DNA of 23,482 nucleotides, taken from Vescimonas cirricatena (lineage in GTDB: Bacteria > Bacillota > Clostridia > Oscillospirales > Oscillospiraceae). How positions within the stretch are numbered: the stretch's first letter is position 1; every line of letters starts with the position of its first letter. A program made the position numbers and the translations under genes. The stretch is from contig NZ_JAJEPW010000049.1 in NCBI RefSeq assembly GCF_020687045.1, positions 1 through 23,482 of the forward strand, given 5' to 3'. Shown here one piece after another: positions 1 to 6,299 of this stretch. The notes under the pieces are model-generated. The model made no database searches and was not told where the DNA came from. It saw nothing but the letters and a program-made list of their open reading frames with translations.

Positions 1-1
1 T

Positions 2-58
2 AATTTGCTGCCCAAACTGATGTCTGGCGAGATCGATGTGTCTGCTGTCCAGCTCTAA
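2..58 (+). CDS. hsdS: C-terminal end of a second HsdS specificity subunit (partial, runs in from the left edge)
   Basis: Reading the + strand from base 2 gives NLLPKLMSGEIDVSAVQL and a TAA stop at 56-58. The LLPKLMSGEI signature is the usual extreme C-terminus of type I restriction S subunits, following the second conserved coiled coil. Only 18 codons are in the window, so start and target-recognition domains lie to the left. Its stop overlaps the stop of the minus-strand hsdS (TAG on the complement of 55-57), so the two genes are tail to tail. This inverted pairing is typical of loci where hsdS alleles are reshuffled by inversion. Family assignment rests on a short but highly characteristic tail. 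Confidence 0.75.
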   Translation, partial: NLLPKLMSGEIDVSAVQL

Positions 59-618
59 GCTGCTAAATTATCGTTTAGCTCTTGATTGTTCACAATCTTT
101 TTTTGGATTGTGGAAATAATCTCGACAACACATTTCTGAATACTTAATTCAGGCAATACGACCTCAATCTGTTGAAAGGTCGAAGATGGTCTCGCCAATG
201 CAGGGACGCCAACCTGTGAGGCATTGCTTAGAAGTTTATGCTGTCCTATTGGAGTGTGGAAGTAATAGACAAGGTATTCGGGCAAAACCTTGTCGTTGCA
301 TCGCACCCTAAACTGAGATTGCGAAATCACATACCGGTCATATTTTGAATCTTGAGGAATAAACACTATTTGCCCAAGCGTTCCTCTGTGTGTTATTACA
401 ATATCCCCGCGATGTGCATTTGCCTTGTTAAGAGAGTCAGCTTTTTTCCTTGTGACATAGCGGAATGTCTTTTCGGATAGAGAAAAGCCCTCAAGATTAC
501 TACCATTTAGGACAGGTACGCCACTATCCACAAAACACGAGACTTTAATATTTGATCCGAATGGACCCATCGCAATTTCATCAATTAGGTCAGCAATACG
601 ATACGTTTCATAGCCCAT
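55..618 (-). CDS. hsdS: Type I restriction-modification specificity subunit, one-TRD short form
   Basis: Encodes about 187 residues from the ATG at 618, chosen because a GGGGG purine-rich site lies about 8-9 bases upstream and the protein then begins as S subunits do (MGYETYRIADL, followed by the GPFGS motif). An in-frame upstream ATG at 663 is less likely. It holds one target-recognition domain (about 1-145) and one conserved helical segment ending NNQELNDNLAA, where a stop occurs. Full S subunits are about 400 residues with two TRDs, so this is half-sized: it could act as a homodimerising half-S or be a truncated allele serving as an inversion partner. It overlaps hsdM by 11 bases, implying translational coupling. 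An S subunit directs HsdM and HsdR to a bipartite DNA target. Confidence 0.88.
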   Translation of the reverse strand: MGYETYRIADLIDEIAMGPFGSNIKVSCFVDSGVPVLNGSNLEGFSLSEKTFRYVTRKKADSLNKANAHRGDIVITHRGTLGQIVFIPQDSKYDRYVISQSQFRVRCNDKVLPEYLVYYFHTPIGQHKLLSNASQVGVPALARPSSTFQQIEVVLPELSIQKCVVEIISTIQKKIVNNQELNDNLAA

Positions 619-2110
619 ATCCAATCGCCCCCAGTCGTTCTTTGATCTGCGTCTCAAGTTCATGGGACTTTGCGAAAAGCTCAGAAAGTTCAGAAGTCAA
701 ACGCCCCATTTTCTCTTCAAACGGCTCGCCGTCATCTTCCTGTTCCTCAATACCAACATAGCGTCCCGGAGTGAGAATGTAATCCTGCTTTGCAATGTCC
801 TGTGTAGTGACAACAGCACAGAAGCCCTTTTCATCTTCGAGTGTTCCATCAACGAAGGCATTATAAGTGTCGGCAATTTTCTTGATGTCTTCATCCGTCA
901 GTTCGCGCAGCTTCCGCGTAACCATAGTGCCGAGTTTCCGTGCGTCGATGAACAGCGTTTTGCCTTTTTGCTTCTTGTTCTTTGCAAGGAACCAGAGCGA
1001 TACCGGGATCTGCGTCGTGTAGAATAGCTGCGTCGGCATTGCAACGATACAGTCCACAAGGTCAGCATTGATAATGTTCTTGCGGATTTCACCTTCACCG
1101 CCGGACTGCGAAGAAAGCGAACCATTTGCAAGCACCATACCGATACGTCCATTCGGAGCGAGATGCCAGATCATGTGCTGCAACCACGCGAAGTTTGCAT
1201 TTCCGGCAGGAGGCGTACCATACTGCCAACGGACATCATCAACGAGTTTATCCGCACCCCAGCCGGAGAGATTGAAGGGAGGATTTGCCATAATGAAGTC
1301 TGCCTTGAGTTGAGGGTGGCAGTCGTTAAAGAACGTGTCCGCATTAAACTTGCCGAGGTCGGCTTCAATACCGCGAATAGCAAGATTCATCTGCGCCATC
1401 TTCCATGTGGTCGGGTTGGAATCCTGACCAAAGACAGAAATCTTGTTGATGTTGCCGCCGTGATTTTCGATGAACTTTGCGGACTGAACGAACATACCGC
1501 CAGAGCCGCAGCACGGGTCATAAACACGCCCATTGAACGGCTGCAATACTTCAACAAGGGTACGCACAACACAAGAGGGAGTATAGAACTCACCAGCAAG
1601 TTTGCCTTCTTGCTCAGCAAACTTGGAGAGACAGTATTCGTATGTACGACCGAGAATATCCTTGCTGTTCCCATGCTCGATCATCTGAATGTTGGTGAAG
1701 AGATCAACCACTTCACCAAGACGCCGCTTGTCCAGTTCTGGACGGGCGAAGTTCTTAGGAAGAATATCTTTGAGGCGCTTGTTTTCTTTCTCGATACTGC
1801 GCATTGCGTCATCAATCACCGTGCCAATTTCCGGCGTGTGAGCGGCAGCAGCGATCACGCTCCATCGTGCATTCTCCGGGACAAAAAAGATGTTTTCGGC
1901 AATATACTCATCCTGGTCTTCCTCAAATCCATCGCCTTCTTCAACCAGTTCCTTGTACTTCGCCTCGAAGCGATCAGAAATGTATTTCAGGAAAATCAGT
2001 CCGAGAACGACCGACTTATATTCGGATGCGTCGATGTTTCCGCGCAGGACGCAAGCCGCGTCCCAGATTTGTTTTTCAAAGCCGATATTGCTTGTGTTAT
2101 TTTCAGCCAT
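608..2110 (-). CDS. hsdM: Type I restriction-modification DNA methyltransferase subunit (N6-adenine)
   Basis: Encodes 500 residues from ATG 2110, preceded by GGAGG eight bases upstream; an upstream in-frame TTG overlaps that site and is unlikely. The N-terminal helical HsdM_N domain (about 1-135) is followed by the methyltransferase domain with the SAM-binding motif DPCCGSGG at about residues 198-205 and the catalytic NPPF at about 276-279, the signature of N6-adenine methylases. The usual family length is about 480-530, so the gene looks intact. Together with HsdS it would methylate adenines in the bipartite recognition site. It lies between an xre-type regulator gene and hsdS; no hsdR is visible, so restriction would need a gene left of the window, or the system may be methylation-only. 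Confidence 0.95.
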   Translation of the reverse strand: MAENNTSNIGFEKQIWDAACVLRGNIDASEYKSVVLGLIFLKYISDRFEAKYKELVEEGDGFEEDQDEYIAENIFFVPENARWSVIAAAAHTPEIGTVIDDAMRSIEKENKRLKDILPKNFARPELDKRRLGEVVDLFTNIQMIEHGNSKDILGRTYEYCLSKFAEQEGKLAGEFYTPSCVVRTLVEVLQPFNGRVYDPCCGSGGMFVQSAKFIENHGGNINKISVFGQDSNPTTWKMAQMNLAIRGIEADLGKFNADTFFNDCHPQLKADFIMANPPFNLSGWGADKLVDDVRWQYGTPPAGNANFAWLQHMIWHLAPNGRIGMVLANGSLSSQSGGEGEIRKNIINADLVDCIVAMPTQLFYTTQIPVSLWFLAKNKKQKGKTLFIDARKLGTMVTRKLRELTDEDIKKIADTYNAFVDGTLEDEKGFCAVVTTQDIAKQDYILTPGRYVGIEEQEDDGEPFEEKMGRLTSELSELFAKSHELETQIKERLGAIGYGL

Positions 2111-2179
2111 TTCAGCAACCTCCAAAGTTATAGTTTCACACTTACTATTCTACAAAAAGAGCTGTACGAAAAACCGGAC

Positions 2180-2392
2180 TCAGTTCTTGTCCGTTCGCAC
2201 AGCCTCACATATATCTCCGATGTCACAGTTCAAGTAATCACAAATGCGCAGCAAAATAGAGAGGGACACTTCTTCCCCCTTATTCAGTTTTGTCCATGTT
2301 CCGGCAGACAGCCCTACTTCATGTCGTAGAGAAGCCTTCTTTATGTCGCGTTCCAGAAGAAGCATCCATAGTTTCTTATAGCTTATGCGCAC
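2180..2392 (-). CDS. Small XRE/Cro-type HTH regulator upstream of hsdM
   Basis: I choose the GTG at 2392 because an AAAGGA ribosome-binding site sits eight bases upstream and the product (about 70 residues) then begins MRISYKKLWMLLLER, as YozG-type one-domain Cro regulators do. ATG codons at 2401 and 2419 are in frame but badly placed relative to that site. The HTH spans about residues 12-62 (SLRHEVGLSAGTWTKLNKGE followed by a LLRICDYLNCDIGDI-like segment). It is transcribed from a promoter at 2437-2465 and is the first gene before hsdM/hsdS, so it plausibly autoregulates or delays restriction-modification expression, like controller proteins. That role is inferred from position only. Confidence 0.85.
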   Translation of the reverse strand: MRISYKKLWMLLLERDIKKASLRHEVGLSAGTWTKLNKGEEVSLSILLRICDYLNCDIGDICEAVRTDKN

Positions 2393-2436
2393 GGCAACCA
2401 TCCTTTCGCTTGCTTGCATTCAACATCGTTTATAAT

Positions 2437-2465
2437 ATTATACTGGATTTCATTCTCAAAAGCAA
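2437..2465 (-). promoter_or_regulatory. Sigma-A promoter for xre-hsdM-hsdS
   Basis: On the minus strand, TTGCTT (complement of 2460-2465) is separated by exactly 17 bases from TATAAT (complement of 2437-2442). This predicts a start near 2430 and a leader of about 38 bases to the xre GTG. No other strong promoter is obvious before hsdM. Confidence 0.7.
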
Positions 2466-2523
2466 TCCGTTGATGCAGAAATTAAAGAAAAAGTTTCAAT
2501 TTCTCGAACCTTCTCTCAAGGAT

Positions 2524-2561
2524 GCAGGGCATCTCCTGTTGATCGGAGATGCCCTGCTTTT
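2524..2561. terminator. Perfect 13-bp hairpin between the relaxase gene and the restriction-modification module
   Basis: GCAGGGCATCTCC (2524-2536) pairs perfectly with GGAGATGCCCTGC (2545-2557) across an 8-base loop. A run of four T follows on the plus strand (2558-2561) and of four A on the other. It begins 8 bases beyond the relaxase stop, so it probably ends the leftward mobilisation transcript, insulating it from the xre promoter; the better T-run, however, faces rightward. Confidence 0.65.
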
Positions 2562-2568
2562 GACGAGA

Positions 2569-3933
2569 TTATTCGCGCTGTGTGCTGCGCAGATGATCAC
2601 GGTCATGGTCAGCAGAAGGAGCGAGAAACGTATCAACATTAGACTTGATCGTCTCTATTTGTTTTACTTCTTTTTTGAGCTTCGCACGTTCATCATAGAG
2701 CCGCTGTTGCTCATCGAGAAGTCGCTGCTGTTGCGCTTGCAGCGTCTTCAAGCTCGGCAGTTTTTCATCGCCCTGCATGGCAAGCAGCGTACTCCGTGCC
2801 GCCTCGAAGATCACAAGCTCTGCCTCATGCTTTGCCTTGAAACCCGGCTTATCTTTTGCCTTCTGGAAAGCGTCATATACAGGTTTTAGGCGCTGGTAGT
2901 TGGAGATGTTTTTGATAAGCGGCTGGACTTCCCGCAGCCGCGCTTCAACGCCTTTCAGCTCCTTGCCGGTACGATCATAGGAGCTGTGAACATCCTCGAC
3001 CTTCTTCTCAAGATCGGCGTATTGGAGCAAGTTGTTGTCTGTGAGATAGTTGAGCGTCCGTGCCGCTTCCTTGAGGATAGTGAGCTTTGCTTTATGCTCA
3101 TAACCCTTGCTGTCGATAAGCCTGATCCGCTCCTGAATATCTCCGATGAGAGAGATGCCCTTCGGCGTGGTCTGTCTCTGACTTCTTCGGGGCGTCCGTC
3201 CGGCAATCCGCTCCTTGATGCGTTCCTCGGTGTAGTTCTCTCCGATGGTCTTAGAACGGGTAAACCGATCCTGACCTTCAGCGCGGAAGGAGATGTATTT
3301 GCCGGGTTTGATTTCATAACCGGCTTCCTGCATGAGCCGCAGAAAATCATCGTAGTCCTTCGCTGTGATGACAAGCCGGTCGATGGTCTGCTTGAGTTTT
3401 TGCTTCCAGCTCGTGCCGCGTTTGGCTTCGGTGTACTCCTTGTAGCTCATGCCTTTGTTCTGAGAGGGAGGGATAACAGAGAGACCGTTTTCCTTACAGA
3501 GCCGGTCGCTGACCTCACGCATATCATAGTAAATCCGCTTGTAGCTCTTGTAGGCGTGGTAGTCCACAAAGTCAACCGCATTGAAAATCAGATGGTTATG
3601 AACATGGTCCTTGTCAATGTGCGTGGTCAGCACATACTCGTATTTTCCACCGAGGATTTCATCCGCAAATTGCTTGCCGATCTCGTGGGCAAGCTCCGGC
3701 GTGACCTCTCCAATTTCAAAGGACTGGATCACATGACGGGCTATGATCCTGACCGGATTCATCCCTTTTTGCTCGGCTATTCTCCGCGTCCATTCAAATT
3801 CCCGCGCTGCGGTCTCGCTGGCACAGCCGTAGGACGAGACCAGCAGCTTCTCGTCGGTCTTTTCGGGATTCAGAATGTACGCGATTGCCTTGCTCAAAGT
3901 TCCTCGGATTGCTTTGATTTTAGTAACTGCCAT
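2569..3933 (-). CDS. Relaxase / mobilisation nuclease (MobA/VirD2-type, MOBP-like)
   Basis: Encodes 454 residues. The N-terminal nuclease domain (about 1-230) opens MAVTKIKAIRGTLSKAIAYI and contains the metal-binding histidine cluster H105-IDKD-H110-V-H112-N-H114. Y19 or Y35 are candidates for the nicking tyrosine. The C-terminal half (about 265-440) is a charged, probably coiled-coil region. Relaxases nick oriT, stay covalently attached to the 5' end and pilot the strand into the recipient through a type IV secretion channel. The start overlaps mobC by 40 bases, and only a weak ribosome-binding site is seen, so translation is probably coupled. No coupling protein or secretion genes are in the window, suggesting a mobilisable element or secretion genes outside it. 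Confidence 0.93.
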   Translation of the reverse strand: MAVTKIKAIRGTLSKAIAYILNPEKTDEKLLVSSYGCASETAAREFEWTRRIAEQKGMNPVRIIARHVIQSFEIGEVTPELAHEIGKQFADEILGGKYEYVLTTHIDKDHVHNHLIFNAVDFVDYHAYKSYKRIYYDMREVSDRLCKENGLSVIPPSQNKGMSYKEYTEAKRGTSWKQKLKQTIDRLVITAKDYDDFLRLMQEAGYEIKPGKYISFRAEGQDRFTRSKTIGENYTEERIKERIAGRTPRRSQRQTTPKGISLIGDIQERIRLIDSKGYEHKAKLTILKEAARTLNYLTDNNLLQYADLEKKVEDVHSSYDRTGKELKGVEARLREVQPLIKNISNYQRLKPVYDAFQKAKDKPGFKAKHEAELVIFEAARSTLLAMQGDEKLPSLKTLQAQQQRLLDEQQRLYDERAKLKKEVKQIETIKSNVDTFLAPSADHDRDHLRSTQRE

Positions 3934-4223
3934 ACCGCGTCCATCTTTTCTTTCAGCTCGTCAATATCGTCCTGATAGAATCGTCCCGTCGAGTTGATCC
4001 TGCGGCAGACGGTATTGATGTTCACGCCGATCTTGTTGATTTCGGCGGCGAGCTTTTTCTGCTCTGTGTAGTCTACGACAATGATGTAGCCGTCAATCAG
4101 CATCTTCCTTGCATACGCACCGAAGTTCTCCGTGCCGATCATCTCCATCTTCTTTGCAATCGTCCGTTCTTCCTGTGGTGTCAGCCAAATCTTCTTCTGA
4201 ATGTCTCGTGTTCTTCGTACCAT
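3894..4223 (-). CDS. MobC-like relaxosome accessory protein
   Basis: Encodes about 109 residues from ATG 4223, which has GGAGG seven bases upstream; an in-frame extension to 4277 would have no such site. The N-terminus (MVRRTRDIQKKIWLTPQEE) and the region around GAYARKMLIDGYI resemble ribbon-helix-helix MobC proteins. The INKIGVNINTVCRRINSTG stretch matches the NxxGxNxNQ-type motif of that family. MobC binds near oriT and helps melt or load it for the relaxase. It overlaps the relaxase gene and lies next to the dyad-rich region taken as oriT. Confidence 0.88.
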   Translation of the reverse strand: MVRRTRDIQKKIWLTPQEERTIAKKMEMIGTENFGAYARKMLIDGYIIVVDYTEQKKLAAEINKIGVNINTVCRRINSTGRFYQDDIDELKEKMDAVWQLLKSKQSEEL

Positions 4224-4445
4224 GCTGCGCCCTCCGTCGTAAAGATTAGAAGGGTTTGGGACTATCCCAACAAGCAAAAATCTGATGTTAAGGGCAGGGT
4301 CTCCTTAACTGATTTTTCTCCGGTGGGTACTCACCGGATTTGCTTGCTAATCTCCCAAAATCGTATTCCCCGAAGATTCCTCCGTGAAATGTCCCTTCAC
4401 TTTACAACGGACACAAAAAGGGCGTTTGTTGAGTACCGGATTTCA
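4224..4445. other. Candidate origin of transfer / mobilisation control region
   Basis: This non-coding stretch upstream of mobC is crowded with dyads: TTGGGA/TCCCAA (4256-4261 and 4265-4270), GTTAAGG/CCTTAAC (4287-4293 and 4303-4309), a 20-bp near-perfect palindrome (4319-4338) with one wobble pair, and a bipartite repeat at 4396-4438. A possible leftward promoter (TTGTTG, 17 bases, TCTAAT) overlaps the first dyad. Position next to mobC/relaxase genes and this density of inverted repeats are what oriT regions show. The nick site cannot be identified from sequence alone. Confidence 0.5.
4396..4438 (+). repeat. Bipartite 43-nt repeat, copy A (inverted partner at 16948-16990)
   Basis: Left arm TTCACTTTACAACGGACA (18 nt), a 9-nt spacer, and right arm CGTTTGTTGAGTACCG (16 nt). 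Both arms occur without mismatch, in reverse complement and with the same 9-nt spacing, at 16948-16990. The arms themselves form an imperfect dyad around ACGG/CCGT. This copy lies between the SIMPL gene and the mobC upstream region. Confidence 0.9.
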
Positions 4446-4459
4446 AAAAAGTCAAAAAA

Positions 4460-5119
4460 TCATTGGATTTCCCATGTGAAAGCCACTGTGTCTGTCACAT
4501 CAATATCAACCGGCTCAATCTCAGGTGCGGCGCACTTGCTCATCGCCATGAGAGGCTGAATGCAGTCTTCAACATCGTAGCTTGTTCTGGAAAAAACATT
4601 GAGTTCGCCCCAGTTGTAGTCGATGTTGAGCAACTGCCCAAGCGTACTGCCTGATGCTTTGCAAAGAATCTCCGCCTTCGCTCTGGCGTTCTCCGTCGCG
4701 CTGATCAGCAGCTTTTCGCTGACCGCTGATGGGTTTCTTACAGTGAATGCGATACTGAGTTCCGGCTTTGCACCGCAATCCGCAATCGCAGAAATGATCT
4801 TTGCAAGCTGTTTGCTGTCAAAGTCAAATGCAAGTTTCAAGCGATAGCTGCAAGCATATCCGACAAACTCTCGCTTGTAATTTCCTTGCCGATCCTTGAC
4901 GTTCTCGTACCTTGTCTGGACATCAAAGCTCGTGGTTTTCAAGTCTTCTTTGTGATACCCAACGCAGACTGCGGCACCTTGCAGTCTTTCGATTCTCTCG
5001 GTAGCTTCCGACATTGCACGGTCATAGGTTTTAGATAAGGTTTCAATGTTCAAGGAGAGGATGATGTAATCCGGTCTTGCGGAGACATTGCCTGTCCCTT
5101 TTACGGTGATCGTTCTCAT
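4460..5119 (-). CDS. SIMPL (DUF541) domain protein
   Basis: Encodes 219 residues covering one SIMPL/DUF541 domain from the first residues (MRTITVKGTGNVSARPD) to the end. The opening TVKGxGxVxxxPD motif, the alternating strand pattern and the repeated alanine-rich helices fit the family, which is usually periplasmic or surface-located. Here I see no signal peptide or membrane segment, so it is probably cytoplasmic. Family function is poorly known (BP26-like oligomers, signalling association by name only). Its ATG overlaps the stop of the vWA gene (ATGA), so the two are translationally coupled and may act together. Confidence 0.88.
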   Translation of the reverse strand: MRTITVKGTGNVSARPDYIILSLNIETLSKTYDRAMSEATERIERLQGAAVCVGYHKEDLKTTSFDVQTRYENVKDRQGNYKREFVGYACSYRLKLAFDFDSKQLAKIISAIADCGAKPELSIAFTVRNPSAVSEKLLISATENARAKAEILCKASGSTLGQLLNIDYNWGELNVFSRTSYDVEDCIQPLMAMSKCAAPEIEPVDIDVTDTVAFTWEIQ

Positions 5120-5775
5120 TGCTTTCTCCCGTCCTTTCTGGAATTAAAGTCCTCATCAATACGCTTTTTCCAATTCGTACCCAGTGGTACGCTGCAACGG
5201 ACAGCAGAAACCGCTTCGCTCAGAACCTCATAGTTGAGCTGCGTTCCCTTATGGTCAGAGTGATAATTGACCGCTCGGTCTGCTCCAATACCGAAGTGCT
5301 TTGCCGTTTCAACTGCGTCAATATTTGCGCCGAGGAATAGAAACTCCCAGCCGTACTTTTCCTTCTGCCGCTCGATCATTTTCTTAACTGTCTCGCTGTC
5401 ATAACGGCGGCTTGCATTCTCCATGCCGTCCGTTGTGATGACGAACAGCGTATGTTCAGGGACATCCTCATTTCTTGCGTACTTGTGGACATTCCCAATG
5501 TGATGAATTGCTCCGCCGATAGCATCCAGAAGGGCAGTACATCCGCGAACGGAATAGTCCCTGTCGGTCATCGGATCCACCTTCTGAACCGGCACACGGT
5601 CATGGATAACCTCGCTCACGTTGTCAAAGAGAACGGTAGAGATCAATGCCTCGCCATTCTCTTTTTTCTGCTTTTCAATCATGGAGTTGAATCCTCCGAT
5701 GGTGTCTTTTTCCAGTCCGCTCATAGAGCCGCTGCGATCAAGGATGAATACGATCTCCGTCATGTTCTTTCTCAT
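5116..5775 (-). CDS. von Willebrand factor A domain protein
   Basis: I choose the ATG at 5775, with GGAGG eight bases upstream, giving 219 residues; a longer frame extends to 5877 but crosses a terminator. The vWA fold carries a complete MIDAS metal site: D13-R-S15-G-S17 (ILDRSGSMSG), a GCTAL threonine, and the TTDG aspartate. There is no signal peptide or transmembrane segment, so it is probably an intracellular metal-dependent protein-interaction module. It is coupled to the SIMPL gene through an ATGA overlap. The partner is unknown; intracellular vWA proteins often work with AAA+ ATPases or stress proteins, but none is adjacent. Confidence 0.88.
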   Translation of the reverse strand: MRKNMTEIVFILDRSGSMSGLEKDTIGGFNSMIEKQKKENGEALISTVLFDNVSEVIHDRVPVQKVDPMTDRDYSVRGCTALLDAIGGAIHHIGNVHKYARNEDVPEHTLFVITTDGMENASRRYDSETVKKMIERQKEKYGWEFLFLGANIDAVETAKHFGIGADRAVNYHSDHKGTQLNYEVLSEAVSAVRCSVPLGTNWKKRIDEDFNSRKDGRKQ

Positions 5776-5794
5776 GTTTTGTACCTCCGTATAT

Positions 5795-5831
5795 AAAAAA
5801 ATGACTGCTTGGTGTCTCACCTTACAGTCAT
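5795..5831 (-). terminator. Rho-independent terminator after yolD
   Basis: On the minus strand, ATGACTG (complement of 5825-5831) pairs with CAGTCAT (complement of 5801-5807), enclosing an inner GGTG-AGA-CACC hairpin, and is followed by a run of seven T. It ends the leftward pol Y/yolD transcript just before the vWA gene, which therefore needs read-through or its own promoter. Confidence 0.85.
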
Positions 5832-5876
5832 ATTGTACTTCGGTATTCACTTCATTTGGTCGCATGGCAAGCGACA

Positions 5877-6299
5877 TTATTCTAAGGATAAGAACAGCTC
5901 TCCGTCAATGCTTAGGATGTCATCCATCGGAATCTTCGTGCCGTCCTGCATGGTAATTAGGCGCTCAAAGTCATCAACCTTTATGACTGCGCCGGTTGCA
6001 GTTACATACGCACCGCCAGCTTTGCGCTCATCAGGTTTGAAGTAGGTTATTTCAACCTCCGGCTCTTCATCAAGGGCATCCATGAGAAGCTGATACCTCA
6101 TGTTCAAAGCGGTCAAGGCTCCCTCATCAAGCTCAATCCTTTCGTCGGTCAGACGTCCGGTTTCCTTGATTGCAGAATCATAGCCGGTGAGGGCGGCAAA
6201 GGGTGCAAACTGCGCTGCACGATCTGACATCGGCATTTGTGGTCGCGTTTTGGAAACGTGATGAGGAAGTCCCATGATCTCGTCGTATTTTCCGTTCAC
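5877..6299 (-). CDS. YolD-like protein
   Basis: Encodes 140 residues from a GTG that overlaps the Pol Y stop (GTGA). The N-terminal PMSDRAAQFAPFAALTGYD motif and the C-terminal barrel-like segment (DGTKIPMDDILSIDGE) are characteristic of the YolD family, which is routinely encoded next to UvrX/YqjW-type Y-family polymerases on mobile elements. YolD proteins are regarded as relatives of UmuD that assist Pol Y; no LexA-like peptidase motif is seen. It is the last gene before a terminator. Confidence 0.92.
   Translation of the reverse strand: MNGKYDEIMGLPHHVSKTRPQMPMSDRAAQFAPFAALTGYDSAIKETGRLTDERIELDEGALTALNMRYQLLMDALDEEPEVEITYFKPDERKAGGAYVTATGAVIKVDDFERLITMQDGTKIPMDDILSIDGELFLSLE

Noticed and set aside
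1163..2329. 388-codon plus-strand open frame opposite hsdM
   Set aside because: Antisense shadow of hsdM: no ribosome-binding site, no recognisable domain, and the minus-strand protein has all methyltransferase motifs.
2986..3975. 329-codon plus-strand open frame opposite the relaxase gene
   Set aside because: Mirror frame of the relaxase; the minus strand carries the histidine motif and coupled mobC.
5776..5877. N-terminal extension of the vWA protein to 5877
   Set aside because: It would run through a terminator and overlap the yolD stop; the ATG at 5775 has an ideal GGAGG site.
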